Shown here in pieces: positions 1 to 5,377 of a DNA stretch of 8,415 bases. Source of the DNA: an uncultured Gammaproteobacteria bacterium (GTDB lineage: Bacteria > Pseudomonadota > Gammaproteobacteria > Halothiobacillales > Halothiobacillaceae); contig CALKWL010000356.1 of NCBI GenBank assembly GCA_938004235.1, forward strand, positions 1 to 8,415, in the 5' to 3' direction. The number at the start of each line of letters is the position of its first letter. Position 1 is the first letter of the stretch. The translations under genes were made by a program, and so were the position numbers. The notes under the pieces are model-generated. The model was not told the DNA's origin and made no database searches. It saw only the letters and a program-made list of their open reading frames with translations.

Positions 1-47
1 GAGATTGACTGACGTGACTGGAGTTCAGACGTGTGCTCTTCCGATCT
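1..47 (-). other. Illumina TruSeq-type adapter (assembly artefact)
   Basis: Bases 14-47 are the reverse complement of the standard 34-nt Illumina Read-2 side adapter (ending GTGCTCTTCCGATCT). Bases 6-13 read TGACTGAC, the reverse complement of an apparent 8-nt i7 index GTCAGTCA, and bases 1-5 match the start of the P7 flank (ATCTC on the other strand). The same sequence appears in the opposite orientation at the right end. This is library sequence left on the contig; genuine DNA starts near base 48. Confidence 0.98.
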
Positions 48-229
48 AGTAATAACTTGGTATATCTGCTGCAACATGTTGATTTGCTGGTGAGTACAAT
101 ATACGTTGGATTCCTATGGGACATATGGCACGGTTGGTTCGATGCGCCAACTTGAACATGCTCAAGCTGGTGTCCGAGTGTTGCATGTCCGTTCACTTGT
201 GGGATAAGTCTTTTGGCAAGATGTTCGAC
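48..229. other. Unassigned sequence downstream of nadB
   Basis: These 182 bases are about 45% G+C by my hand count, lower than the coding regions to the right. A plus-strand frame is open from the adapter edge for 35 codons and stops with TGA at 153-155; its translation is rich in aromatic and hydrophobic residues and could be the 3' end of a gene converging on nadB. A minus-strand frame starts with ATG at 186-184 and stays open to the adapter (46 codons) but has no good ribosome binding site. I recognise neither peptide. A near-palindrome CTTGAACATGCTCAAG lies at 151-166. No U-tract terminator for nadB is visible. The contig edge prevents a decision. Confidence 0.4.
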
Positions 230-1852
230 CTATTCCTTGCTTTCGCTGGGGTTCAGCACCGTATTCCCCGGCTCACCATCCATTAAATCCGGATAATCAA
301 GAATATAGTGCAGCCCCCGGCTTTCCTTGCGCTCCATCGCCGAGCGCACGATTAACTCAGCTACGGTGACCAGATTGCGCAATTCGATCAGGTTGTGGGT
401 GACGCGGAAGTTGCCGTAGTACTCGTCGATTTCCCGTTTGAGCAGTTCGATGCGGTTCATGGCGCGGCTCAGGCGCTTGCGGGTGCGCACGATGCCTACA
501 TAGTCCCACATGGTTTGCCGCAGTTCGTGCCAGTTGTGGCTGACCACCACTTCTTCATCCGAGTCGGTGACCTGACTTTCGTCCCAGGCAGGGATGTCGA
601 TCTGAATGCTGCTTGGCACGGTGTTTTCACGGCGGCGACGCGCGATGTCGAGTGCGGCAGCGCGGCCATACACCATGCACTCAAGCAGCGAATTGCTGGC
701 CAAGCGGTTGGCGCCGTGCAGGCCGGTGTGGCTGACTTCGCCAATGGCGTACAGGTTGGCGATGTCGGTACGACCCTGGGCATCCACCATGACGCCACCG
801 CAGGTGTAGTGCGCGGCGGGAACTACGGGAATCGGCTGGCGGGTGATGTCGTAGCCGTATTCAAGGCAGCGTGCGTAGATGGTGGGAAAGTGTTCGCGCA
901 CAAATTCAGGTGGCTTGTGGCTGATGTCGAGATAGACACAGTCCAAACCGAAGCGCTTCATTTCATAGTCGATGGCGCGTGCCACAATGTCGCGCGGTGC
1001 CAGTTCGCCGCGTGCATCGTAGCGCTGCATGAACGGTGTGCCGTCCGGTAGAACCAGTCGTCCGCCTTCACCGCGCACGGCCTCCGAAATCAGGAAGGTT
1101 TTGGCGCGCGGTTCATACAGCGCGGTGGGGTGGAATTGCATGAACTCGAGGTTGGCGACCCGGCAACCCGCGCGCCAGGCCATGGCGATGCCGTCGCCGG
1201 TCGAGCCGTCCGGGTTGGTGGTGTACAGGTAAACCTTGCTCGCGCCGCCGGTGGCCAGGACGATGCAGTGGGCGCGCAGGGTTTCGATATGTCCGCTGCT
1301 GCGATTGAGTGCGTAGACGCCGACACAGTGGTTGTCTTCAGGGGTATGCGTCAGCCCAAGGCGAGCGCTGGTAATGAGGTCAATGGCCGTGTGGTTGTCG
1401 AGCAAGGTCAGTGTTTTACGTGCGCGCGCAGCGTTCAGCAAGGTCGTTTCCAATGCGGCGCCGGTCGCATCATGTGCATGAGCCACGCGGCGATGGCTAT
1501 GCCCGCCTTCGCGGGTGAGGTGCAGCTTGCCTTGTTCACGGGTAAATGGCATGCCGAGGCGTTGCAACCATTCCATGAGTTGCGGTGCTTCGCGCACGAT
1601 GCGCTCCACAACCTTTGCATCGGGTAGCCCGACGCCCGCATCAAGGGTGTCATGGATATGCTTTTCAAAGCTGTCGTGCACGTCCATCACCGCCGCAATA
1701 CCGCCTTGTGCCCATTGCGTACTGCCTTCATCCATGGCGTTTTTCGATAGGATCGCCACACGCAGGCCGGCGGGAAGATGGAGGGCGGTGCTTAGGCCAG
1801 CGGCACCGCTGCCGAGGATAAGAACATCAAAAGGCGCGCGGTTATTGGTCAT
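230..1852 (-). CDS. nadB: L-aspartate oxidase NadB
   Basis: Flavoprotein that oxidises L-aspartate to iminoaspartate, the first step of de novo NAD synthesis (NadA then forms quinolinate); cytosolic and FAD-dependent. At 540 aa it has the same length as the E. coli enzyme. Visible signatures: the FAD dinucleotide-binding GSGAAGL at residues 14-20; the GSTQWAQGG segment at 43-51; the substrate-pocket REGGHSHRR at 114-122; EFMQFHPT at 236-243; SEAVRGEGG at 256-264; PRD at 286-288; PAAHYTCGG at 345-353; and HGANRLASNSLLE at 379-391, the conserved FAD-binding stretch of the succinate dehydrogenase/fumarate reductase flavoprotein superfamily. The helical C-terminal domain follows. The ATG at 1852-1850 puts the Rossmann motif at the usual distance; only a weak AGGA lies upstream. 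It is transcribed divergently from rpoE, a neighbourhood conserved in gammaproteobacteria. Succinate dehydrogenase subunit A is ruled out by length and the NadB-specific motifs. Confidence 0.98.
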   Translation of the reverse strand: MTNNRAPFDVLILGSGAAGLSTALHLPAGLRVAILSKNAMDEGSTQWAQGGIAAVMDVHDSFEKHIHDTLDAGVGLPDAKVVERIVREAPQLMEWLQRLGMPFTREQGKLHLTREGGHSHRRVAHAHDATGAALETTLLNAARARKTLTLLDNHTAIDLITSARLGLTHTPEDNHCVGVYALNRSSGHIETLRAHCIVLATGGASKVYLYTTNPDGSTGDGIAMAWRAGCRVANLEFMQFHPTALYEPRAKTFLISEAVRGEGGRLVLPDGTPFMQRYDARGELAPRDIVARAIDYEMKRFGLDCVYLDISHKPPEFVREHFPTIYARCLEYGYDITRQPIPVVPAAHYTCGGVMVDAQGRTDIANLYAIGEVSHTGLHGANRLASNSLLECMVYGRAAALDIARRRRENTVPSSIQIDIPAWDESQVTDSDEEVVVSHNWHELRQTMWDYVGIVRTRKRLSRAMNRIELLKREIDEYYGNFRVTHNLIELRNLVTVAELIVRSAMERKESRGLHYILDYPDLMDGEPGNTVLNPSESKE

Positions 1853-1950
1853 GCGGGTCGAAAAATCCTGTTTTGGGGAATGAGCGGTTGAGTCCGGTGT
1901 TCCATGTTTTCACGGGGCGGGTTTTGTCATGTCATGCGGTGACGTATTGT

Positions 1951-1960
1951 ATTATCCACA
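1951..1960 (+). promoter_or_regulatory. Perfect DnaA-box 9-mer; minus-strand -10-like element
   Basis: TTATCCACA at 1952-1960 equals the E. coli consensus DnaA box. It stands alone, so it does not mark an origin. Read on the minus strand the same bases give GATAAT (1956-1951), a plausible -10 for nadB about 100 nt before its start, with TACAAT just downstream, but I found no convincing -35 at 16-18 nt. Either reading could be chance, and the two motifs share bases by their nature. Confidence 0.3.
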
Positions 1961-2033
1961 CAATTGTCAGCCGACAGATTGAAGGGCACTTCCATAAATC
2001 CGCTGAAGCCGCGCATCCTGCCCTCGCACGGCT

Positions 2034-2067
2034 CTTGGGCATCCTTGCCCAAGGCCTGCTGCGCAGG
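2034..2067. repeat. Pair of adjacent perfect hairpins (REP-like)
   Basis: Two back-to-back inverted repeats lie in the nadB-rpoE gap. The first is CTTGGGCA (2034-2041), loop TCCT, TGCCCAAG (2046-2053): an 8-bp perfect stem. The second, one base later, is CCTGC (2055-2059), loop TGC, GCAGG (2063-2067). Neither is followed by a T-run, so neither looks like an intrinsic terminator. Paired short GC-rich hairpins in an intergenic region resemble REP-type dispersed repeats, but copy number cannot be judged from one window. They could also shape the leader of an rpoE transcript starting further upstream. Confidence 0.5.
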
Positions 2068-2152
2068 AGAGGCGCTCGAATTTGGTTGCGCCAACTACGG
2101 TTCAAAATGCAGGCACACTATATGTACGCCGTGCTTTTTCGCTGTGTTTGTC

Positions 2153-2183
2153 TTGCCATCATCGTCTTGATCGAATTTATAGA
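2153..2183 (+). promoter_or_regulatory. Possible weak sigma-70 promoter upstream of rpoE
   Basis: TTGCCA at 2153-2158 matches 5 of 6 bases of the -35 consensus. Seventeen bases later is TTTATA (2176-2181), overlapping TATAGA (2178-2183, at 19 nt). The -10 is poor in either register. In E. coli rpoE has a housekeeping promoter upstream of its sigma-E promoter, so a basal promoter is expected here, but this assignment is tentative. Confidence 0.3.
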
Positions 2184-2199
2184 AGTGTCCTGAATTGAT

Positions 2200-2228
2200 G
2201 GAACCTCCGCGCCCCGATGACGTCTATA
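2200..2228 (+). promoter_or_regulatory. Sigma-E autoregulatory promoter of rpoE
   Basis: GGAACCT at 2200-2206, a 16-nt spacer, then TCTATA at 2223-2228 (preceded by G). The known sigma-E consensus is GGAACTT, 15-16 nt, then GTCTAA-like, so the element differs at one -35 position and has exactly the GAACTT-N16-TCT spacing of E. coli rpoEp2. The predicted start of transcription is about 2234-2236. Its position directly before the sigma-E gene is the expected autoregulation. A transcript from here would give the ATG at 2242 a leader of only about 7 nt, which bears on the choice of rpoE start. Confidence 0.8.
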
Positions 2229-2241
2229 GCGTGAGCTTGGA

Positions 2242-2901
2242 ATGGATGGGGTCTTGAATGGGAATGCAGCCACTATGCGACGAAGCCCCTCGGACGATGT
2301 GCCGGGACGAAAAAAATCACCTCGACCTGATGAGCACTCATCCGATCTTGAGCTTGTGCAGCTTGCTAAGTCGGGTGACCAATATGCGTTCGAATTGTTG
2401 TTGCGCAAATATCAGCACAAGGTAAGCAAACTGATTATGCGGTATGTGCGCGATATGGACGAGGCTCTGGATCTCACTCAGGAGACCTTTATCAAGGCCT
2501 GGAAGGCGCTGCCCGGTTTTCGCGGCGAGTCTGCGTTTTATACCTGGTTGTATCGTATTGCGGTCAATACGGCCAAAAATCATCTGTCCACTGCGCACCA
2601 GCAGGCGCGTATGGTTGATCTGGATGCGGATGAGACCGACCAGTACGCGGATACGCCTGGCCTCGTGACTTCAGAAACCCCGGAAAGCATTTTTAACGGC
2701 TCCGAGCTGCACAAGGTGCTGAAAAAGGCCTTGAGCGAGCTTCCGGAGGATTTGCGTTCGGCGATTACCCTGCGCGAATTCGAAGGCTTGAGTTACGAGG
2801 AAATCGCCCAGGTGATGGATTGCCCGATCGGTACGGTGCGCTCGCGTATTTTCCGCGCGCGCGAGGCGCTGGATAAGCATTTGCATGCGTTTATGGCTTA
2901 A
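2242..2901 (+). CDS. rpoE: RNA polymerase sigma-E factor RpoE (AlgU-like)
   Basis: Extracytoplasmic-function sigma factor that directs RNA polymerase to envelope-stress promoters; kept inactive by RseA. From 2242 it is 219 aa, against about 191-193 for E. coli RpoE and Pseudomonas AlgU. Sigma region 2 spans about residues 36-115 (AFELLLRKYQHKV, DLTQETFIKAW, FRGESAFYTWLYRIAVNTAKNHL), an acidic linker 125-150, and region 4 with its helix-turn-helix about 155-213 (LPEDLRSAITLREFEGLSYE, then CPIGTVRSRIFRAREALDK). The core is close to AlgU/RpoE. The first ~33 residues are a basic, low-complexity extension not found in those relatives. In-frame alternatives are ATG 2275 (208 aa, with GGGAAT upstream) and GTG 2299. 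Because the sigma-E promoter would start RNA near 2235, I favour 2275 as the main start for that transcript; 2242 is the outer limit. Confidence 0.95.
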   Translation: MDGVLNGNAATMRRSPSDDVPGRKKSPRPDEHSSDLELVQLAKSGDQYAFELLLRKYQHKVSKLIMRYVRDMDEALDLTQETFIKAWKALPGFRGESAFYTWLYRIAVNTAKNHLSTAHQQARMVDLDADETDQYADTPGLVTSETPESIFNGSELHKVLKKALSELPEDLRSAITLREFEGLSYEEIAQVMDCPIGTVRSRIFRAREALDKHLHAFMA

Positions 2902-2910
2902 GTTTTTTTT
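2874..2910 (+). terminator. Weak hairpin plus T8 at rpoE/rseA junction (possible attenuator)
   Basis: TAAGC (2874-2878) can pair with GCTTA (2896-2900) around a 17-nt loop, and the inner GCAT can pair with ATGC. The rpoE stop TAA (2899-2901) is followed by G and eight T residues (2903-2910), then a second T6 run at 2917-2922. The stem is much weaker than a normal intrinsic terminator, so full termination is unlikely. Partial termination or polymerase slippage could lower anti-sigma expression relative to sigma. Confidence 0.25.
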
Positions 2911-2922
2911 GCATTATTTTTT

Positions 2923-2934
2923 AGGGGATGCCCC
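2923..2934 (+). promoter_or_regulatory. rseA ribosome binding site inside a GC hairpin
   Basis: AGGGG at 2923-2927 is the only Shine-Dalgarno-like sequence for rseA, 7 nt before its ATG. Its GGGG (2924-2927) is followed by ATG and CCCC (2931-2934), so it can fold into a 4-bp all-GC stem with a 3-nt loop that hides the site. The loop ATG (2928) opens a 21-codon out-of-frame reading frame but has no site of its own. Confidence 0.45.
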
Positions 2935-3600
2935 ATGAACACAACCACAGATTCGGTACGCGATGCAGAGCGGCTCTCCGCGCTGGCGGATGACGCCCTG
3001 TCGAACGATGAACTGCGGCAGATGCTGGCGCAGATGCGTGAACGCGGTATCCAGCATCGCGCGGCGCGCCAGCTTGAGCGTTACGCCCTGCTGGGCGAGC
3101 TGATGCGCGCCGAGGCCGATTCGCCGTTGTTTGTACAGGCGGCGCAGCGCGCCCCTCGCGACGTGGTGGGGTCGGTCATGCAGCAGATCGCTAGTGAAGA
3201 CGCTCAAGTTGCTCGCGCTGCGCCACGCAAAATCGCCGAGTCTGAGCTTACTCCGGGCTTTTTCGGCGGCGTATTGGCAGGGTGGCGTGCGCCCGTTCTG
3301 TCGATGGCCTTGGCTGCCAGTGTGGCGGGCGTCATGTTGGTCATGACGCCCGATACGGGCGTGGAGCAGAGCGTGCCTGCGCTTACGGCGCAAAGTGCGC
3401 CTGCGGGTGTAAAGCCTGAGGCAAACCAGGCGCAGGATTTGACGGTACCCTCTTCCGCCGTTGAGACGCTGGCTGAACTTGAAGCGGATGCGGACAATAT
3501 CCCCGATCCCTATCTGTTGCAGCATCTTGCTCATGCCGAAGGCGGGCCAATGCGCACTCTGTCATCGAATGTGCGTCTTGCTTCATACGAGCGTCCCTAA
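2935..3600 (+). CDS. rseA: Anti-sigma-E factor RseA (MucA-like)
   Basis: Single-pass inner-membrane protein whose cytoplasmic N-terminus binds and inhibits RpoE; stress-triggered proteolysis (in the family, DegS/AlgW then RseP) frees the sigma factor. 221 aa. The N-terminal domain, about residues 8-85, has the RseA_N look (ERLSALADDALSNDELRQML, YALLGELMRAE, FVQAAQRAP). One transmembrane segment lies at about 118-137, with small residues (ALAASVAG) of the sort cut by intramembrane proteases. The periplasmic tail is Ala/Pro/Gln-rich from 138 to 180, then ends in DPYLLQHLAHAEGG and VRLASYER, resembling the MucA C-terminus that contacts MucB/RseB. It starts 33 nt after rpoE and overlaps rseB by one base (TAATG). 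An 11-bp perfect inverted repeat lies in the codons at the membrane/periplasm boundary. Confidence 0.93.
   Translation: MNTTTDSVRDAERLSALADDALSNDELRQMLAQMRERGIQHRAARQLERYALLGELMRAEADSPLFVQAAQRAPRDVVGSVMQQIASEDAQVARAAPRKIAESELTPGFFGGVLAGWRAPVLSMALAASVAGVMLVMTPDTGVEQSVPALTAQSAPAGVKPEANQAQDLTVPSSAVETLAELEADADNIPDPYLLQHLAHAEGGPMRTLSSNVRLASYERP
3326..3362 (+). repeat. Overlapping alternative hairpins inside rseA
   Basis: CGGGCGTCATG (3326-3336), loop TTGGT, CATGACGCCCG (3342-3352) is a perfect 11-bp inverted repeat. The right arm can instead pair forward: ACGCCCG (3346-3352), loop ATA, CGGGCGT (3356-3362), a perfect 7-bp stem. The two folds are mutually exclusive because they share the middle arm. 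The codons cover the end of the RseA transmembrane helix and the first periplasmic residues. Confidence 0.6.
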
Positions 3601-4652
3601 TGCGATTTAATCCAGTCTCAGCGGCGTTGTTTGGGCTTGTCTGTATGTTGGGCGCAGGAGCGGCTTACGCGGAGGGTGTGGTTGCGCCATGTCCGTCCCT
3701 GCTTGCGCAGTCTTCCGATATGGGTGCCGAAGAGCTTCTCAAGCGGATGGCGAGCGCCATGCAAACCACCAACTATGAGGGGTTGCTGCTGCATATGCGC
3801 GGCGGCGAGGCGCGCAGTATGCGGGTCTTCCATCGTTATGATGCGGAGCATGGTGAGCGTGAACATCTGGTTAGTCTGGACGGCAAACCGTTTGAGGTGG
3901 TGCAGGATTCTCAAGGGTGCACCTGCGTCTGGCCGCAGTCGCGTCTTGTCGTGGTAGGGCATACACCGGCATTCAATGGACGGCTTTTCACGGAGCGCTT
4001 CGCTGAAGCAGGTTCCCTGGGGGCGTTTTACGCGATTTCACTTCAGGGGCAGGCGCGGGTGGGCGGCATCGGTTGCCGTCTGGTACGTCTTGCCCCCAGG
4101 GACGCCTATCGCTTCGGCTATCGTCTGTGCATCCATGAGCCGAGTGCGATGTTGTTGAATCTTGAGGTTTTTAATGGTGAGCGGCGCCTTGAACTGAGTC
4201 AGTTTACCCAGCTGCGTATGCGCAAGGAGGCTGATACTGACGATATGCGCCTGTTTTCCAATATTGATGGATTCCGTGTGGTCGAGGATAAGCCCGAGGC
4301 TCCGCTTCAGGGTGAAGGGCGAGCCGCTTTCAAGTCGGGCTGGCTGGCTGCGGTGTTGCCGCCGGGCTATGTGCAGCGCTCGGCTGAGCTACGCAGCACG
4401 CCCCATAGGCCGAAACCCTTGGAGCAACTGATTTTTTCGGATGGATTGAGCAGCGTATCGGTATTCATCGAGCGTCTGGATGCACCGGAACCAGCTGCCA
4501 ACGAGGGGAAGCCTCATCCGCGCGGTGTGATGCAGCGCGTCGTGCGTGAAGTGGACGGTTATCGCTTGACTGCCGTGGGGGATGCGCCCGAAGCGGCCAT
4601 GCGCATGATGCTGGAGGGAATGCAGCCTGTGACTCCGCGCTCGGAGGATTGA
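3600..4652 (+). CDS. rseB: Sigma-E regulatory periplasmic protein RseB (MucB-like)
   Basis: Periplasmic protein that binds the RseA periplasmic tail and blocks its first cleavage; in the family it is displaced when it senses mislocalised lipopolysaccharide or lipoprotein-type ligands. 350 aa. A Sec signal peptide occupies about residues 1-24, with AYA before a likely cleavage at 24/25. The N-terminal LolA-like domain runs about 40-215 (TTNYEGLLLHMRGG, SMRVFHRYDAEHGEREHLVSLDGKP, APRDAYRFGYRLCIHE, LLNLEVF) and the C-terminal domain about 240-340 (LPPGYV, QLIFSDGLSSVSVFIE, GVMQRVVREVDGYRLTAVGDAPEAA). Cysteines sit at 31, 107, 109, 159 and 177, including a CTC pair, which is more than I expect for the family. 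The ATG shares one base with the rseA stop, so translation is probably coupled; there is no strong ribosome binding site of its own. Confidence 0.92.
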   Translation: MRFNPVSAALFGLVCMLGAGAAYAEGVVAPCPSLLAQSSDMGAEELLKRMASAMQTTNYEGLLLHMRGGEARSMRVFHRYDAEHGEREHLVSLDGKPFEVVQDSQGCTCVWPQSRLVVVGHTPAFNGRLFTERFAEAGSLGAFYAISLQGQARVGGIGCRLVRLAPRDAYRFGYRLCIHEPSAMLLNLEVFNGERRLELSQFTQLRMRKEADTDDMRLFSNIDGFRVVEDKPEAPLQGEGRAAFKSGWLAAVLPPGYVQRSAELRSTPHRPKPLEQLIFSDGLSSVSVFIERLDAPEPAANEGKPHPRGVMQRVVREVDGYRLTAVGDAPEAAMRMMLEGMQPVTPRSED

Positions 4653-4655
4653 CTC

Positions 4656-5141
4656 ATGCTTGAGACGCAGGGGCGGGTGATCGCCGTCGAGCCAGGTTAC
4701 GCCTGGGTCGAAAGCGTGCGTCAAGGGGGATGCGGCAGTTGCGCCTCTAAGGGTTCCTGCGGTACTCAGCTCCTCGGCGAAGCGCTGTCGCCGGGGGTGA
4801 GTCAGCAGGTGCGCGCCCGAGATCCTTTGGGCGTGCGGGTGGGCGATGTGGTTGTCCTTGGGATTACGGAGGAGGGCGGTTTGCGTGCTGCGTTCCTGCT
4901 GTACGGTCTGCCTGTTTCCGGTTTGTTGCTTGGGCTGGTGCTTGGGCAACCCTTGGGGGATATTTGGGCGGCTCTGGCGGGCGGCGGTGGGATGTTGGCG
5001 GCGCTCGGGGCGGTTCAATGGTTTTCCCTGCATCGCGCGCAACAGCAGCTGGATGTGCTTGAGCCGCGTGTGCTTGCGTGTATTTCCTCGGCGGAGCAGG
5101 GGGCGTGTGCCTCAAAGATCATCCCTATCAAACTCATATAA
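4656..5141 (+). CDS. rseC: RseC/MucC family inner-membrane protein
   Basis: 161 aa, the usual length for RseC (E. coli 159 aa). Its role is poorly defined: a mild positive modulator of sigma-E, and linked in some bacteria to redox or electron-transfer (Rsx/Rnf-type) functions. The N-terminal domain carries C26, C29 and C35 (CGSCASKGSCG). As I recall the E. coli protein, it has a fourth Cys six residues before the first of these; here that position is Ser20. Two hydrophobic segments, about 76-97 and 103-123, form a hairpin in the membrane, followed by a cytoplasmic tail. GGAGGA at 4643-4648 is a good ribosome binding site 7 nt before the ATG, and the gap to the rseB stop is 3 nt. It is the last gene of the rpoE operon, since a terminator-like hairpin follows. 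Confidence 0.92.
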   Translation: MLETQGRVIAVEPGYAWVESVRQGGCGSCASKGSCGTQLLGEALSPGVSQQVRARDPLGVRVGDVVVLGITEEGGLRAAFLLYGLPVSGLLLGLVLGQPLGDIWAALAGGGGMLAALGAVQWFSLHRAQQQLDVLEPRVLACISSAEQGACASKIIPIKLI

Positions 5142-5146
5142 ACAAG

Positions 5147-5238
5147 GTATGTCAGGGGCTGGAGTCGTGCATACAGCGCAGAACATGAGCTTAAACGGCT
5201 AGCAGACAGCCCGTTAAGGCAGGACATGGATCTCCTGC
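5147..5238. repeat. Run of three hairpins after rseC
   Basis: Three successive inverted repeats start 5 nt after the rseC stop. GTATG (5147-5151) pairs with CATAC (5170-5174). CTTAA-A-CGG (5190-5198) pairs with CCGTTAAG (5211-5218), 8 bp with one bulged A and a 12-nt loop. GCAGGA (5219-5224) pairs with TCCTGC (5233-5238) around an 8-nt loop, directly abutting the previous stem. None has a T-run. They may stabilise the 3' end of the operon mRNA or be part of a larger structured RNA. Confidence 0.45.
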
Positions 5239-5242
5239 ACGC

Positions 5243-5272
5243 AAATCAATCACATAAATGATTGATTTTTTT
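5243..5272 (+). terminator. Probable intrinsic terminator of the rpoE-rseABC operon
   Basis: AAATCAATCA (5243-5252), loop CATAAA, TGATTGATTT (5259-5268): a perfect 10-bp stem running into seven T residues (5266-5272). The arrangement, about 100 nt after the rseC stop, fits a Rho-independent terminator. The stem is AT-rich, which is unusual in a GC-rich genome and makes its strength uncertain; the T-run partly belongs to the stem. Confidence 0.6.
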
Positions 5273-5273
5273 G

Positions 5274-5345
5274 CTATCGAGTCCGGGCGTGAGCGCGGAC
5301 TTCGTCAGCTTCGCCTTAAGCTGACCAGCCCACCGGATTCGATAG
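5274..5345. repeat. 72-nt nested inverted repeat / candidate structured RNA
   Basis: Outer arms CTATCGAGTCCGG (5274-5286) and CCGGATTCGATAG (5333-5345) pair over 13 positions with a single G-U wobble. Inside is a second perfect stem, GTCAGCTT (5304-5311), loop CGCCTT, AAGCTGAC (5318-5325), and a small GCG/CGC stem (5287-5296), giving a three-arm shape. The left outer arm has an alternative partner: GTCCG (5281-5285) with CGGAC (5296-5300), continuing as GC/GC closed by a GTGA (GNRA-type) tetraloop. The two states exclude each other. I see no target duplication for a mobile element and no tRNA signature; I do not recognise it as a known RNA family. Confidence 0.55.
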
Positions 5346-5346
5346 G

Positions 5347-5377
5347 GCTGAAAAACTCATGGATGAGGTTTTTCAGC
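5347..5377. repeat. 31-nt near-perfect palindrome before lepA
   Basis: GCTGAAAAACTCAT (5347-5360), GG, then ATGAGGTTTTTCAGC (5363-5377). The arms are exact reverse complements apart from one extra G in the right arm. The A5 tract on one side and T5 tract on the other also fit a weak bidirectional terminator with CTCAT/ATGAG as stem, or the dyad could be an operator. It ends 21 nt before the extended -10 of the putative lepA promoter, where an activator or repressor could act. Confidence 0.5.

Noticed and set aside
395..1051. 218-codon plus-strand reading frame across nadB
   Set aside because: It is antisense to a clear nadB with all family motifs; long antisense frames are common in GC-rich genes and the translation resembles no protein I know.
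1873..2193. 106-codon plus-strand frame in the nadB-rpoE gap, with a hydrophobic C-terminus
   Set aside because: It starts at a TTG with no ribosome binding site and runs through the paired hairpins and possible promoter elements; no recognisable domain. Intergenic control sequence is the better reading.
4389..5042. 217-codon minus-strand frame across rseB and rseC (also 206 codons at 2914-3534, 157 at 6286-6759 and 187 at 7440-8003)
   Set aside because: All are antisense shadows of well-supported genes, with low-complexity Arg/His/Gln/Pro-rich translations and no ribosome binding sites.
5274..5345. tRNA or small transposon (MITE) reading of the 72-nt nested repeat
   Set aside because: No T-loop or anticodon arm pattern and a 13-position closing stem rule out a normal tRNA; I found no flanking target duplication to support a mobile element.
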